From the NCBI RefSeq assembly GCF_003234365.2, contig NZ_CP126260.1, positions 2,976,001 through 3,040,000 of the forward strand: a DNA stretch of 64,000 bases, written 5' to 3'. Position numbers and translations under genes: made by a program. The stretch's first letter is position 1. The number at the start of each line of letters is the position of its first letter. Below are positions 42,312 to 52,180 of this stretch, one piece after another. This DNA comes from Curtobacterium sp. MCJR17_020 (GTDB taxonomy: Bacteria; Actinomycetota; Actinomycetes; Actinomycetales; Microbacteriaceae). A model generated the notes under the pieces. That model did no database searches. It was not told the origin of the DNA and worked only from the letters and a program-made list of their open reading frames with translations.

Positions 42312-44026
42312 GATTCCTCCTGGAGGTTCCGGTGGGCGCTGACGCCCGGGATCGCGTCGAGCAGCCCCTGCGTGTACGGGTCGCGCGGCGAGCGGAACAC
42401 CTGGTCGGCCGTTCCCTCCTCGACGACACGACCGTCGCGCAGCACGAGCACGCGATCGCTGACGTGGTGGATCACACCGAGGTCGTGCGAGATGAAGAGC
42501 GCAGCGGTTCCGTACTCCTGTCGGATGTCGGCGAGCAGGTCGAGCACCTGCGCCTGGACGGACACGTCGAGCGCGCTGACGGCCTCGTCGAGGACGAGCA
42601 CGTCTGGATCGGTGGCCAGCGCGCGGGCGATGGCGACGCGCTGTCGCTGCCCGCCGGACAGCGTCGACGGGTGCCGGCGGGCGATGGACGGGTCGAGTCC
42701 GACGCCGGTGAGCAGCTCCTCCGTGCGAGCGGTGTCGGAACGACCGTCCTCGGGTGTTCCACGGGCGGCACGCGCCCCGGTGAGCGCCGAACGGATCAGC
42801 TCACCCACGCTGCGGCGCGGGTCGAACGACGACAGGGGGTCCTGCGACACCGTTGCGATCCGCGGTCGATCACCGCGACGAGCACGCTCCGACAGTGCCG
42901 ACCAGGGCCGTCCCTCCAACGTGACGGAGCCCGAGGACGGCGGGGTCAGCGCGAGGGCGATGGCAGCCGTCGTGGACTTCCCGGAGCCGGACTCCCCCAC
43001 GATCCCGAGCGTCTCCCCTGCGCGCAGGTCGAACGACACGTCGTCGACCACGGTCCGGACGACCCGGTCGGGGCCGCGGTAGCGCTTGCTGACGTGCGAG
43101 ACGGAGAGCACCACCGATCCGGCGACGGGCACCGGCCGCGAGGCCGGCCGTGGCGCGAGGGTGGCACGGGGAGCGTCCGACAACCGTGTGCCCGGCGCGT
43201 GCGCTGCGGGGATCGCCGAGAGCAGCCGCTTCGTGTACGGGTCCTGCGGGTCGCCGAGGACGGCGCCGACCGGCCCCTGCTCGACGACGACACCGTGCTG
43301 CATCACCACGACGTCGTCCGCGAGCCGTTCGACGACGCCGAGGTCGTGGCTGATGAGCACGAGCCCGGTCCCGCCTGCACGGAGCTCGTCGAGGAGCGCG
43401 AGGATCTGCGCCTGCACGGTGGTGTCGAGCGCCGTCGTCGGCTCGTCGGCGATGAGCACCGCGGGATCGAGGGCGATCGCCGCGGCGATGAGCGCGCGCT
43501 GCCGGAGCCCGCCGGACAGTTCCGACGGCAGCTGCCGCGCACGCAACGACGGCGACGGGATCCCGACGCGCTCGAGCAGCGAGAGCACCTGCCGTTCGCG
43601 CTCCGCCCGCGGTCCGACGCCGTGCACCCGGAGCGCGTCGGCGACGGACGCCCCGACCTTCCGGAGCGGATCGAGCGAGACGAGGGCGTCCTGCAGCACG
43701 TACCCGGCCTCCTTCCCGCGCACCTTCCGCCACGAGGCGTCGGACAGGTCGCGCAGGTCGCGTCCGCAGAGCGACAGCGTCGAGGCCGTGGTCGTCGACG
43801 TCGGACCGTTCAGCCCGAGCAGCGACCGGGCCGTGACGCTCTTGCCGGAGCCGGACTCACCGACGATCGCCACGCAGCGTCCGGCCTCGAGCGTGAAGGA
43901 GACGTCCTGCACGACGGTGCGGCCGCCGAAGGCGACGGAGAGACCCCGGACGTCGACGACGGGATCGTCGCCACCACGGAACGGGACGGACGCCGTGGCG
44001 GACGTGAGCTGCGATGCGGTGGTCAC
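42308..44026 (-). CDS. fused double ABC ATPase of a peptide/nickel-type importer
   Basis: A 572-residue protein uniting two ATPases usually encoded separately (DppD and DppF). The first has Walker A GESGSGKS, signature LSGGLRQRALIAAA and Walker B LIADEPTTALD. The second has GESGSGKST, LSGGQRQRVAIARAL and VLVLDEAVSALD, where Ala replaces the usual Pro. GTG 44026 has GGAGG 7-8 bases upstream. It overlaps both neighbours by 4 bases. It energises uptake through the DppB- and DppC-like permeases upstream. Confidence 0.92.
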   Translation of the reverse strand: MTTASQLTSATASVPFRGGDDPVVDVRGLSVAFGGRTVVQDVSFTLEAGRCVAIVGESGSGKSVTARSLLGLNGPTSTTTASTLSLCGRDLRDLSDASWRKVRGKEAGYVLQDALVSLDPLRKVGASVADALRVHGVGPRAERERQVLSLLERVGIPSPSLRARQLPSELSGGLRQRALIAAAIALDPAVLIADEPTTALDTTVQAQILALLDELRAGGTGLVLISHDLGVVERLADDVVVMQHGVVVEQGPVGAVLGDPQDPYTKRLLSAIPAAHAPGTRLSDAPRATLAPRPASRPVPVAGSVVLSVSHVSKRYRGPDRVVRTVVDDVSFDLRAGETLGIVGESGSGKSTTAAIALALTPPSSGSVTLEGRPWSALSERARRGDRPRIATVSQDPLSSFDPRRSVGELIRSALTGARAARGTPEDGRSDTARTEELLTGVGLDPSIARRHPSTLSGGQRQRVAIARALATDPDVLVLDEAVSALDVSVQAQVLDLLADIRQEYGTAALFISHDLGVIHHVSDRVLVLRDGRVVEEGTADQVFRSPRDPYTQGLLDAIPGVSAHRNLQEES

Positions 44027-44931
44027 CGGGGGCCTCCAGGCTGGGTCAGGGTCTGCAGGGCGCGACCGACGGCGGTCAGCGACAGCGCGAGCAGGACGAT
44101 CACGACGCCCGGCCAGAAGTCGAGCCACCACGCCTGCTGCAGGTAGTTCCGGCCGGCGTTGAGCATCGCGCCCCACTCCGGGGCGGGCGGCTGCACGCCC
44201 ATGCCGAGGAACCCGAGCGCGGACGCCCAGACGATCGCCTGCCCGATGCCGAGCGTGACGAGCACGGTGAGCGGCCGGAAGGCGTTGGGCAGCAGCGTCC
44301 GGAACAGCACGTGCGCCGAGGAGTGCCCGAGCGCGTGTTCGGCCTGCACGTACGCGGCCCCGCGGACCGCGAGCACCTGCCCACGCACCATCCGGGCGTA
44401 CCCCGGGATCGTCGCGATGCCGACGGCCAGGATCTGTGTCCCGGCGCTCGACCCGAAGACGGCGATCAGGATGAGCGCGAGCAGGATGCCCGGGAACGCG
44501 TAGAGCACCTCGATGACACGCGTCACCACGGCGTCGACCGCTCGGCCGCCGAGTCCGCCGAGGACACCGAGGAGGACGGCCCCGGCGAGGCCGAGCGCGG
44601 TCGCGCCGACCCCGATCAGGACCGACTGGCCGGCTCCGTGCACGACACGCGAGTAGACGTCCCGGCCGGACTGGTCGGTCCCGAAGACGTGCTGCGCACT
44701 GGGTGCGTCGAAGCTCTTGCCCAGGTCGATGGCGAGCGGGTCCTGTGGTGCGAGCAGGGACGGCCAGAGGGCCGCCGTCGCGACGAGCGCGATGAAGGCG
44801 GCGGCCACCCAGAACGAGACGCGGCGCAACGGATGGGAGGCTCGACGCACCGTGCGGACACCGGCCTCGGCCGGTGCCGGGTCTGGTTGCAGGGCACGGG
44901 GTTCGCTGGGTGCGATCGCTGCGGTGGTCAT
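44023..44931 (-). CDS. peptide/nickel-type ABC permease (DppC-like)
   Basis: A 302-residue permease with one helix, a periplasmic linker containing HVFGTDQSGRDVYSRVVHGA (the DppC signature) and five further helices. The EAA loop is QAEHALGHSSAHVLFRTLLPNA, and PEWGAMLNAGR follows. It overlaps the DppB-like stop by 4 bases. Confidence 0.92.
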   Translation of the reverse strand: MTTAAIAPSEPRALQPDPAPAEAGVRTVRRASHPLRRVSFWVAAAFIALVATAALWPSLLAPQDPLAIDLGKSFDAPSAQHVFGTDQSGRDVYSRVVHGAGQSVLIGVGATALGLAGAVLLGVLGGLGGRAVDAVVTRVIEVLYAFPGILLALILIAVFGSSAGTQILAVGIATIPGYARMVRGQVLAVRGAAYVQAEHALGHSSAHVLFRTLLPNAFRPLTVLVTLGIGQAIVWASALGFLGMGVQPPAPEWGAMLNAGRNYLQQAWWLDFWPGVVIVLLALSLTAVGRALQTLTQPGGPR

Positions 44932-45869
44932 GCTGCGGCTCCGCTCGTGTGGCGCAGTCTCGGGTCCACCAGGACGTACGCGATGTCGGTCAGGATGTTC
45001 GCCACGACGTAGACGAGTGCCACGACGAAGGTGATGCCGATGACGAGCGGCAGGTCCTGCGCGCTCACGGCCGTGACCAGGACCTGCCCGATGCCCTGGC
45101 GGGCGAAGACGACCTCGGCGATGACGGCTCCCGAGACCAACGATCCGAGCCCCCAGCCGGACAGCGTGACTCCGGGGAGCGCCGCGTGCCGGAGTACGTA
45201 CTTCCCGCGGATCGCACGGTCGGACAGACCACGGCTGCGGGCGGAGAGGACGAACGGCTGCTGCTGCTTGTCCTCGAACTCGTCGCGGGTGACCTGCCCG
45301 AGGAACCCGGCGAGCGGGATGGCCAGGGTCAGCGCCGGCAGGACGATGCCGAGCACGCCCGACCCGATGACCGGGAACCAGTGCAGCTGGACCGCGAAGA
45401 CGAGCAGCAGCACGAGGCCGAGCCAGAACTGCGGGAGTCCGGCCGCGACCGTCTCGAGCACCGAGCCGAGGCGTCCGACGATTCCGGGACGTCCGGCAGT
45501 GAGGAGCGTCGAGGCGATGGAGAGCAACCATGCGATGACGAGCGCGGACACCGTCAGCGCCAGGGTCGGGCCGATCTGGCCCGCGATGACGGTCGTGACG
45601 GACTGCTTCAGTGTGTAGGACTCCCCGAAGTCGAGCCGGAACAGCCCGCCGAGGAAGTCCCCGTACTGCACGATGAGCGGCCGGTCGAAACCGTACTGCT
45701 CCGTGACGGCGGCGACGGCTTCCTTCGTGGGGTGAGCAGCGGCACCACCGAGGATCGCGACCGCCGGGTCACCGGGCACCGCGTGTTCGAGGAAGAACAC
45801 GATGGTGCCGACGGCGAGGAGCAGGACCACCGCCTCGACGAGGCGCCGTGTGACTCGGACGACCATCAC
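44928..45869 (-). CDS. peptide/nickel-type ABC permease (DppB-like)
   Basis: A 313-residue permease beginning with a helix and HAVPGDPAVAILGG, then YGFDRPLIVQYGDFLGGLFRLDFGES, characteristic of DppB. The EAA loop is ARSRGLSDRAIRGKYVLRHAALPG. The 4-base overlap with the upstream binding-protein gene indicates tight coupling. Confidence 0.93.
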   Translation of the reverse strand: MMVVRVTRRLVEAVVLLLAVGTIVFFLEHAVPGDPAVAILGGAAAHPTKEAVAAVTEQYGFDRPLIVQYGDFLGGLFRLDFGESYTLKQSVTTVIAGQIGPTLALTVSALVIAWLLSIASTLLTAGRPGIVGRLGSVLETVAAGLPQFWLGLVLLLVFAVQLHWFPVIGSGVLGIVLPALTLAIPLAGFLGQVTRDEFEDKQQQPFVLSARSRGLSDRAIRGKYVLRHAALPGVTLSGWGLGSLVSGAVIAEVVFARQGIGQVLVTAVSAQDLPLVIGITFVVALVYVVANILTDIAYVLVDPRLRHTSGAAA

Positions 45870-47527
45870 TTGCCTCCGTCGATCAAGGAGGCGTCGGAGA
45901 GGACGGGCTCGCCCTCACTCGGCTCGATCCACACGCCGCTGACGCGCTCGGAGATCCCGAGGCGGGTCTGGATCGGGTAGAGCGGCAGCGACCAGGCCTT
46001 GGACGACAGCAGTGCCTGCGCCTTCGAGTACGCGGTCGCCTGCTTCGCCGGGTCGGTCGTCGCCGTGCCCTCGATGAGCAGCCGGTCGAGTTCGTCGTCG
46101 TAGGCGAACGCCGAGTTCTGCCCGTTGTCGACGTCGTAGGTCGCCTTCGAGTACTTGATGTACATGACGTGCGGGGTCGGGCTGTTCCAGTAGTTCCCGA
46201 GCAGGTCGTAGGCCTTCGGGTCGCCCCACACGGCGTTCATCGAGGAGGAGTCGAGCGCCTGCAGCACGACCTTGATCCCGACGCGTTTCTCCATCGCCTG
46301 GATGTCCTGCAGGATCGTGACGTCCGCCGGTGGGGTCTCGGCGGAGTCCGCGTTGTACGGCAGCTTCACCGTGAGCGTCCGTCCGTCCTTCGTCCGGTAG
46401 CCGTCGGCGTCACGGCCGTTCCAGCCGGCGTCGTCGAGGAGTTCCTTCGCCGCTGCCGGGTCGTACGGGAAGGGCTCGTGGTGCGCGGCGTCGTAGTGCG
46501 GTGTGCCCGAGGAGACGTTGTTGCCCTCGTACGGGAACACGCCGTTGTAGGCGCTCTCGACGGCCTCCTTCGCGTCCGAGGCGTGCACGAACGCCTTGCG
46601 GACGCGGATGTCGCTGAAGACCGCGCTCTGCGTGTTGATGTCCAGGCTGAACGGCGATCCCGAGTGCACGAACGACTGCAGCTCGATCGACGGATCCGAC
46701 TTCGCCAGACCCTCGCTCTCCGGCGGCACGTTGAAGATGACGTCCGCCTCGCCCGAGCTGAGTGCGCCGTACCGGGTGGTGTTGTCCTTCAGGAACTTCC
46801 ACGTGATGCCGTCCAGGTACGCGGGACCCTGGTGCTCCGCGTCGTCCGGCGCGCTGTTGTACGTGTCGTTCCGGACCAGTTCGACGTCCCGCTCGTGGTT
46901 CCACTTCGTGACCTCGAACGGCCCGGTACCGACCGGCGACTCGCAGTTCGCGGCGAGTCCCCGTGCCATGGCCTTCGGCGACTCCATGCCGAAGAACGCC
47001 TGCGACAGCGCGGCGAGGAGCGGGGAGTACGGCCGCTTCAGGGAGACCCGGACGACGTGGTCACTGATCGCGGTGGCCTTGTCGAAGTACCCCGTCAAGT
47101 ACAGCAGATCGGTCGAGGACTGCGTCGCCGGGTCGAGGATCTGCGTGAAGTTGTCCACCACGGCCTGAGCGTCGAACGGGGTGCCGTCGGTGAACCGCAC
47201 GCCCTGCTTCAGTGTGAAGTCGTACTGCTTGCCGTCGTCCGAGATCGTCCAACTGGACGCGAGCCACGGCTGCACGCTGCCGTCCTCCTGCAGCGACACG
47301 AGCGAGTCCAGGTACTGCCTGGCGATGTACGTCTGCGGCATGTCCCCGGAGTTGTGCGGGTCGAGGCAGGTCGGTTCGCGGTCGGTGGCGTACACGAGCG
47401 TGCCGCCGCGGACCGGGCCCTGGTCGCGGCCCGCGCCGGTCGACCCGTCGGCGCAGCCCACGAGCAGCGTCACGACGGCGACCACCGAGGCCGCGACCAC
47501 GAACGGTCGGAGTGAGAGACGAACCAT
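45866..47527 (-). CDS. family 5 solute-binding lipoprotein (peptide/nickel-type)
   Basis: A 553-residue binding protein of the DppA/OppA family. The signal peptide ends in the lipobox LLVGC. Family segments include GGTLVYATDREPTCLDPHNSGD, WTISDDGKQYDFTLKQGVRFTDGTPF and VGTGPFEVTKW. ATG 47527 gives a normal signal peptide but lacks a clear ribosome-binding site. It is the first gene of the five-gene operon ending with the SfnB/DszC-like gene, so its ligand may be an organosulfur compound rather than a peptide. Confidence 0.92.
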   Translation of the reverse strand: MVRLSLRPFVVAASVVAVVTLLVGCADGSTGAGRDQGPVRGGTLVYATDREPTCLDPHNSGDMPQTYIARQYLDSLVSLQEDGSVQPWLASSWTISDDGKQYDFTLKQGVRFTDGTPFDAQAVVDNFTQILDPATQSSTDLLYLTGYFDKATAISDHVVRVSLKRPYSPLLAALSQAFFGMESPKAMARGLAANCESPVGTGPFEVTKWNHERDVELVRNDTYNSAPDDAEHQGPAYLDGITWKFLKDNTTRYGALSSGEADVIFNVPPESEGLAKSDPSIELQSFVHSGSPFSLDINTQSAVFSDIRVRKAFVHASDAKEAVESAYNGVFPYEGNNVSSGTPHYDAAHHEPFPYDPAAAKELLDDAGWNGRDADGYRTKDGRTLTVKLPYNADSAETPPADVTILQDIQAMEKRVGIKVVLQALDSSSMNAVWGDPKAYDLLGNYWNSPTPHVMYIKYSKATYDVDNGQNSAFAYDDELDRLLIEGTATTDPAKQATAYSKAQALLSSKAWSLPLYPIQTRLGISERVSGVWIEPSEGEPVLSDASLIDGGK

Positions 47528-47701
47528 GGGGAAGGACGGTACGGCCGGGGCCCGTCGGCCGCGAGCGCCGGGCAACACTCCGCAACGGACGGACATCCGG
47601 CGTCACACCTGGTCCGCTCTGTGCCGTCGGATGACGTCGCCACGCACGTAGCACTCCGTCACGAACACCGGGGATCCGGCGTCGGTTCCTACGCTCGGGG
47701 G

Positions 47702-49072
47702 ATGCCGAAACGCCTGCTGCTCAACGTGTTCGAGATGAACTGCGTCGGCCACATCACCCACGGGTTGTGGCGCCTGCCCGGCAACAACCGGCACCGCTAC
47801 ACGGACATCCGGTACTGGACCGAGCTGGCGCGCACCGCCGAGGCCGGGCAGTTCGACGCGGTGTTCATCGCCGACGTCCTCGGGGCCTACGACGTGTACG
47901 GCGGCTCCGCTGCACCGGCGCTGCGCGAGGGGTTGCAGATCCCGAACAACGACCCGATGCTCGTGGTCCCGGCGATGGCGGCCGTGACGGAGCACCTCGG
48001 CTTCGGCATCACCTTCTCGACCAGCTACGAGCCCCCGTTCGCGTTCGCGCGACGGATGTCGACGCTCGATCACCTGACGAACGGCCGCGTCGGCTGGAAC
48101 GTCGTCACGAGCTACCTCCCGAACGCGGCCCGCAACTTCGGCCTGGCGACCGAGATCCCGCACCACACCCGGTACGAGATCGCTGACGAGTACCTCGAGG
48201 TGCTGTACCAGCTGTGGGAGGGCTCCTGGGAGGACGGCGCCGTCCTTCGGGACGCCGAACGCGGGATCTACACCGACCCCGCGAAGGTCCACCCGATCGA
48301 CCACGTCGGTGAGCACTTCCGGGTCGCCGGCCCGCACCTGTCCGAGCCGTCGCCGCAGCGCACCCCGACCCTGTTCCTGGCGACCGGTTCGCCGGCCGGC
48401 ATCGCCCGCGCGGGCCGGCACGCCGAGGTCGTCTTCACCGGCGGGCACGGCGTCGAGCGCACCGCTGACGCCGTCCGCGCCGCCGCCGAGTCGGCAGGCC
48501 GTGACCGTGACGACGTCAAGTTCGTGACGCAGGCCGCCGTGATCACCGCGCCGACGCAGCGCGACGTGGACGACAAGGTCGCCCAGTACCGCGCGTTCCA
48601 GAGCGAGGAAGGCCCCCTCATCCACGGGAGCGTGCCCTTCGACGCCCTCGCGCACCCGCGCACCCGCTCCGTCCGGGACGCACTCGATGCCGAAGGGGTG
48701 GAGGGCGGCGAGCGGCTGGTCGGCCGCGTTGCCCTGGACCAGACCGTGGGAGAGCTCCTGGACCGGGTGAACGAGGCATGGCACGGCGCCTTCTGGGCTG
48801 CCGGTGTCCCCGAGGCCGTCACCGAACAGATCGAAGGCTGGCTGGACGACGACGGGATCGACGGCATCAACCTGCGGCAGTACCACTCGTTCGACACCGT
48901 GCGCGACTTCGCGACCCACGTCACCCCACTGCTGCGGGAACGCGGCCGGCTGCCCGAGCGGTACACCGACGGCGAGACGCTTCGCCAGCGCGTTCAGGGC
49001 GGCGGGCCGTCACGACTGCCGAGCCGCCACCCTGCGGCACGGCACCGCCGCGGAGTCGACGCCCGAGCCTGA
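47702..49072 (+). CDS. NtaA/SnaA/DszA-family FMN-dependent monooxygenase
   Basis: A 456-residue luciferase-like monooxygenase. The start MPKRLLLNVFEMNCVGHITHGLW and the strings VFIADVLGAYDVYGG, SYEPPFAFARR and GRVGWNVVTSYLPNAARNFG define the NtaA/SnaA/DszA group. These enzymes use reduced FMN and oxygen to attack compounds such as sulfones or chelators. It is divergent from an importer operon that ends with a DszC/SfnB-like gene, so the two oxygenases may act in sequence. The C-terminal tail is Arg-rich and unusually long. No flavin reductase gene is visible nearby. Confidence 0.92.
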   Translation: MPKRLLLNVFEMNCVGHITHGLWRLPGNNRHRYTDIRYWTELARTAEAGQFDAVFIADVLGAYDVYGGSAAPALREGLQIPNNDPMLVVPAMAAVTEHLGFGITFSTSYEPPFAFARRMSTLDHLTNGRVGWNVVTSYLPNAARNFGLATEIPHHTRYEIADEYLEVLYQLWEGSWEDGAVLRDAERGIYTDPAKVHPIDHVGEHFRVAGPHLSEPSPQRTPTLFLATGSPAGIARAGRHAEVVFTGGHGVERTADAVRAAAESAGRDRDDVKFVTQAAVITAPTQRDVDDKVAQYRAFQSEEGPLIHGSVPFDALAHPRTRSVRDALDAEGVEGGERLVGRVALDQTVGELLDRVNEAWHGAFWAAGVPEAVTEQIEGWLDDDGIDGINLRQYHSFDTVRDFATHVTPLLRERGRLPERYTDGETLRQRVQGGGPSRLPSRHPAARHRRGVDARA

Positions 49073-49128
49073 TCGCCGAGCGCGTCGGCGTTCCGCCCGT
49101 CCGCGGTCCGGACGCGTACGGTACCCAT

Positions 49129-49320
49129 GTGACCAGAACCCATCCGGCAAGACCGCATCGCCTCGTGCTGATCGCCGCCGCCGTCGTGCTGGTGATCGGC
49201 ATCGTGCTCCTGTTCACGCCGTGGGACGGGCTGATCCCCGTGCTCGCCTGGGTGCTCATCGTGGCGTCCATCGCCCTCGGCGCGATCACCCTGTTCTTCT
49301 CGCGCGCACCCCGCAGCTGA
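49129..49320 (+). CDS. small two-helix membrane protein
   Basis: A 63-residue protein starting at GTG 49129, with helices at about 12-30 and 37-57 separated by TPWDG and ending in a short basic tail. The in-frame continuation upstream is out of character with protein sequence. Family unknown. Confidence 0.62.
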   Translation: MTRTHPARPHRLVLIAAAVVLVIGIVLLFTPWDGLIPVLAWVLIVASIALGAITLFFSRAPRS

Positions 49321-49347
49321 GCGCGCCGCCACGCGATCGGCGCCCCG

Positions 49348-50004
49348 TCAGGACCGCGGCACCAGTCCGTGCTCGTAGGCGAAGATCACCGCTTGCACCC
49401 GGTCGCGCAGCCCGAGCTTGCCGAGCACCCGCCCGACGTGGGTCTTGACCGTGGACTCGCTCGTCACCAGGTGTGCGGCGATCTCGGGGTTCGACAGCCC
49501 GCGGGCCATCGCGAGCAGCACGTCGCGCTCCCGCGGGGTCAGGGGCTCCAGCGGGTCCGGACCCGCCGGCCGGTCGTCCGGCAGCACGGAGCCGAAGAGC
49601 TCGAGCATCCGGCGCGTCACCCGCGGTGAGACGGCGGCCTCGCCCGCTGCCACGGACCGGACGGCGTCGAGGAGCTGCGCGGCGCTCACGTCCTTCAGCA
49701 GGAACCCGCTCGCCCCGGCACGCAGGCCACCGAACGCGTACTCGTCCAGGTCGAAGGTCGTCAGCACGAGCACCCGGGTCTCGGGGACCTGCTCGACGAT
49801 CGCGGCCGTCGCCGTGACGCCGTCGACGTGGGGCATCCGGACGTCCATCAGCACGACGTCCGGACGCAGGGCACGGACGAGCCGCACGCCCGCACCGCCG
49901 TCGCCGGCCTCACCGACGACCTCGATGTCGGGTTGCGCCTCGAGCAGCAGCCGGAACCCGGTCCGGATGAGTTGCTGGTCGTCGACGATCGCGACGCGGA
50001 TCAC
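49348..50004 (-). CDS. NarL/FixJ-family response regulator
   Basis: A 218-residue two-component response regulator. The receiver domain has the acidic pair VDDQ near the start and phospho-acceptor Asp54 in VVLMDVRMP. The output is a LuxR-type helix-turn-helix (LTPRERDVLLAMARGLSNPEIAAHLVTSESTVKTHVGRVL). The GTG at 50004 overlaps the histidine kinase stop. It is the last gene of a four-gene ABC exporter/two-component operon and probably controls that operon. Confidence 0.95.
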   Translation of the reverse strand: MIRVAIVDDQQLIRTGFRLLLEAQPDIEVVGEAGDGGAGVRLVRALRPDVVLMDVRMPHVDGVTATAAIVEQVPETRVLVLTTFDLDEYAFGGLRAGASGFLLKDVSAAQLLDAVRSVAAGEAAVSPRVTRRMLELFGSVLPDDRPAGPDPLEPLTPRERDVLLAMARGLSNPEIAAHLVTSESTVKTHVGRVLGKLGLRDRVQAVIFAYEHGLVPRS

Positions 50005-51302
50005 CGGTCCTCCGTCCTGACCGGGATCGTCGCCCGGATCTGCCAACCGTCGGTGCCGTCGCGGGAGCCCGCGCGAACCTGCCCACCCAGCGCGCGGATG
50101 CGCTCGTCGATCCCGATGAGCCCTCGACCCGACCCCGTCGTGGCGTGCGCCGACCCGTCGGGCCGAGCCGGGCCTCCCGTCCGACCGTCGTCGGTGACGA
50201 CCACGGTGACCTCGATGGCGGACGCGGCAACCTGGACGTCCACCGATCGGACGTGCTGCGCGTGCCGGGCGGTGTTGGTGAGGCCCTCCTGCACGACCCG
50301 GTACACGGCGAGCTGCAGGGCGTCGTCCTCGGGGACGACGCCGACGAGTTCGAGGGCGACGGGCGTGCCCAGCGCACGGAACCGGTCGACGAGTTGCGGG
50401 ACGTCGTGGACGCCCGGCTGCGGCGCGAGCGCGGGTTCGCCGTCGCCGCCGAGCACCCCGAGCATGCGGCGCATGTCCCCCATCGCGCCGCGGCCGACGT
50501 CGGCGACTCCGCGCATGGCCGCGGTCGCTGCGGACTCGCCCCCACCGGACGACGCCCCGGCGGGAGACCCAGCGGAGGCCCCGGCCGCCGCGCCCTCGGC
50601 CAGCCGCACCATGACGGTCAGCGAGTGCGACACGATGTCGTGCATCTCGCGCGCGATCCGGGCCCGTTCCGCGGCGGTGGCGAGTTGCGCCTGCTGGTCG
50701 CGCTCCCGGGCCAGCTGGTGCGCGCGGTCGATCAGGGCCTGCGTGTAGCGACGACGGTTGGCGACGTTGATCCCGATCAGCACCGCTGCGAGCAGGAACG
50801 CCACGGGCTGCGGGTACAGGACGTCGGCGAGCCCGCCGGATCCGGGTGCGATCACCCAGACGCGGAGGGCCGTGGCTCCGGCAGCCAGCACCGTGGCGAC
50901 CGCGGCCGTCCACCAGCCGGCGGCGCGCGACCACCACACGGTCGCGGCGTAGACCGTGAAGAGCACCGGGGAGTACCCCGCTTCCGTCCACGTCATCGCG
51001 ACGACCGACGCCAGCCCGAGCACCGCCGTCGCCGCCGAGTGCGTGCGCCGGAGCGGGATGCCCGAGACGGCGATGACCACGAGGACGACGACCGTGAGCC
51101 GCGCGGCGGGGCTCCCGTCGACCTGCCACGCACTCCGGAACGCGACGAGCACCTCGATCGCACCCCAGAAGACCATGAGCAGCGCATCGGTCAGGACCGG
51201 GTGGCGCGCCCAGAACCGCCGGAGTCGGCCGGGTGCGTCGGGCAGGGCGATGCCCCCGGCGCCGTCCTGGACGGCACCGGGGGCGAGGTCGGCAGGGGTC
51301 AC
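50001..51302 (-). CDS. HisKA_3-type sensor histidine kinase
   Basis: A 433-residue kinase with about five N-terminal membrane helices (residues 35-190), a coiled stretch and the dimerisation domain with phospho-acceptor His221 in AREMHDIVSHSLTVMV. The ATPase domain has VVQEGLTNTARHA and GRGLIGIDERI. A Gly/Ser/Ala insert near 240-255 is a flexible loop. The GTG start at 51302 overlaps the permease stop. It lacks a large extracellular sensor, as in intramembrane-sensing kinases that detect envelope stress or antibiotics through the partner transporter. Confidence 0.93.
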   Translation of the reverse strand: MTPADLAPGAVQDGAGGIALPDAPGRLRRFWARHPVLTDALLMVFWGAIEVLVAFRSAWQVDGSPAARLTVVVLVVIAVSGIPLRRTHSAATAVLGLASVVAMTWTEAGYSPVLFTVYAATVWWSRAAGWWTAAVATVLAAGATALRVWVIAPGSGGLADVLYPQPVAFLLAAVLIGINVANRRRYTQALIDRAHQLARERDQQAQLATAAERARIAREMHDIVSHSLTVMVRLAEGAAAGASAGSPAGASSGGGESAATAAMRGVADVGRGAMGDMRRMLGVLGGDGEPALAPQPGVHDVPQLVDRFRALGTPVALELVGVVPEDDALQLAVYRVVQEGLTNTARHAQHVRSVDVQVAASAIEVTVVVTDDGRTGGPARPDGSAHATTGSGRGLIGIDERIRALGGQVRAGSRDGTDGWQIRATIPVRTEDR

Positions 51303-52180
51303 GCGTCCCGCTTCTCGACCAGGGCGAGCGCCGTCACCGAAGCGACGACCACCCAGGCCAGCAGTACCGCGAATCCGCTCCATCCCCCCAAGGCTAGGAC
51401 GCCGTCGTGCCATCCCGAGGTGACCTCGGTGCCGAACTGCATGAGCGGCTGCCCAGCGTTCTGCGGCAGCAGGTTGGTCAGCGTGCCGAGCCACTCCGCT
51501 CCGGTGAACGACTGCACCAGCTGCACGACGACCGGGGCGACGAGCATCAGCCCGAGCACACACGCGATCGCCCCGGCGGTGGACCGCAGCACCACCCCCA
51601 CCGCGAAGGCGAGCAAAGCGATGAGCGTCAGGTAGACCGAGGCGCCGAGCAGCGGCATCGCGACGCTCGCGTCCAGCGACGCCTCGACGTTCCGGCCCGC
51701 CGCGATCGGCAGGGTGATGAAAGCGGTGGCCCACACGCTGACGGCACTCGTGACGAAGACGACCACGGCGAGGACGATCGCCTTCGCCGCCAGTGCGACC
51801 GACCGCCGCGGGACCGCCGCGAACGACGAGCGGATCATGCCGGTGCCGTACTCGCCGGTGACGACGAGAGCGCCGATCACCGCGACGATCAGGACCGAGA
51901 GCATCGTGCCGCTCGTGCTGTACTGCACCAGGGCGTTCCGCGCCGCGTCGCCGGAGAGCCCCTGCCTGCCGGTATCAGCGAAGGCCGCCAACAGCACGCC
52001 GATGCCGATCGGCAGGACGAGCAGCAGCAGGAAGGTCCACGCCGTCGACCGCAGCGAGCGGAGTTTGATCCACTCCGAGCGCAGCACGCCGGAGAAGTGG
52101 ATGCCGGACGATTGGCTGCCGGACGAGTGGCTGCCGGCCCCGTCGTGCCGCGGCAGGGTGTTGCTCGTGTCCGCGCTCAC
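51299..52180 (-). CDS. ABC-2-type exporter permease
   Basis: A 293-residue permease with about six helices. The short N-terminus contains 15-bp DNA repeats (52097-52141) giving SSGSQ/SSGIH-like units before the FSGVLRSEWIKLRSLRSTAW motif typical of this exporter type. GEYGTGMIRSSFAAVPRR is another family hallmark. It partners with the ATPase encoded upstream and overlaps both neighbouring genes by 4 bases. Confidence 0.9.
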   Translation of the reverse strand: MSADTSNTLPRHDGAGSHSSGSQSSGIHFSGVLRSEWIKLRSLRSTAWTFLLLLVLPIGIGVLLAAFADTGRQGLSGDAARNALVQYSTSGTMLSVLIVAVIGALVVTGEYGTGMIRSSFAAVPRRSVALAAKAIVLAVVVFVTSAVSVWATAFITLPIAAGRNVEASLDASVAMPLLGASVYLTLIALLAFAVGVVLRSTAGAIACVLGLMLVAPVVVQLVQSFTGAEWLGTLTNLLPQNAGQPLMQFGTEVTSGWHDGVLALGGWSGFAVLLAWVVVASVTALALVEKRDA

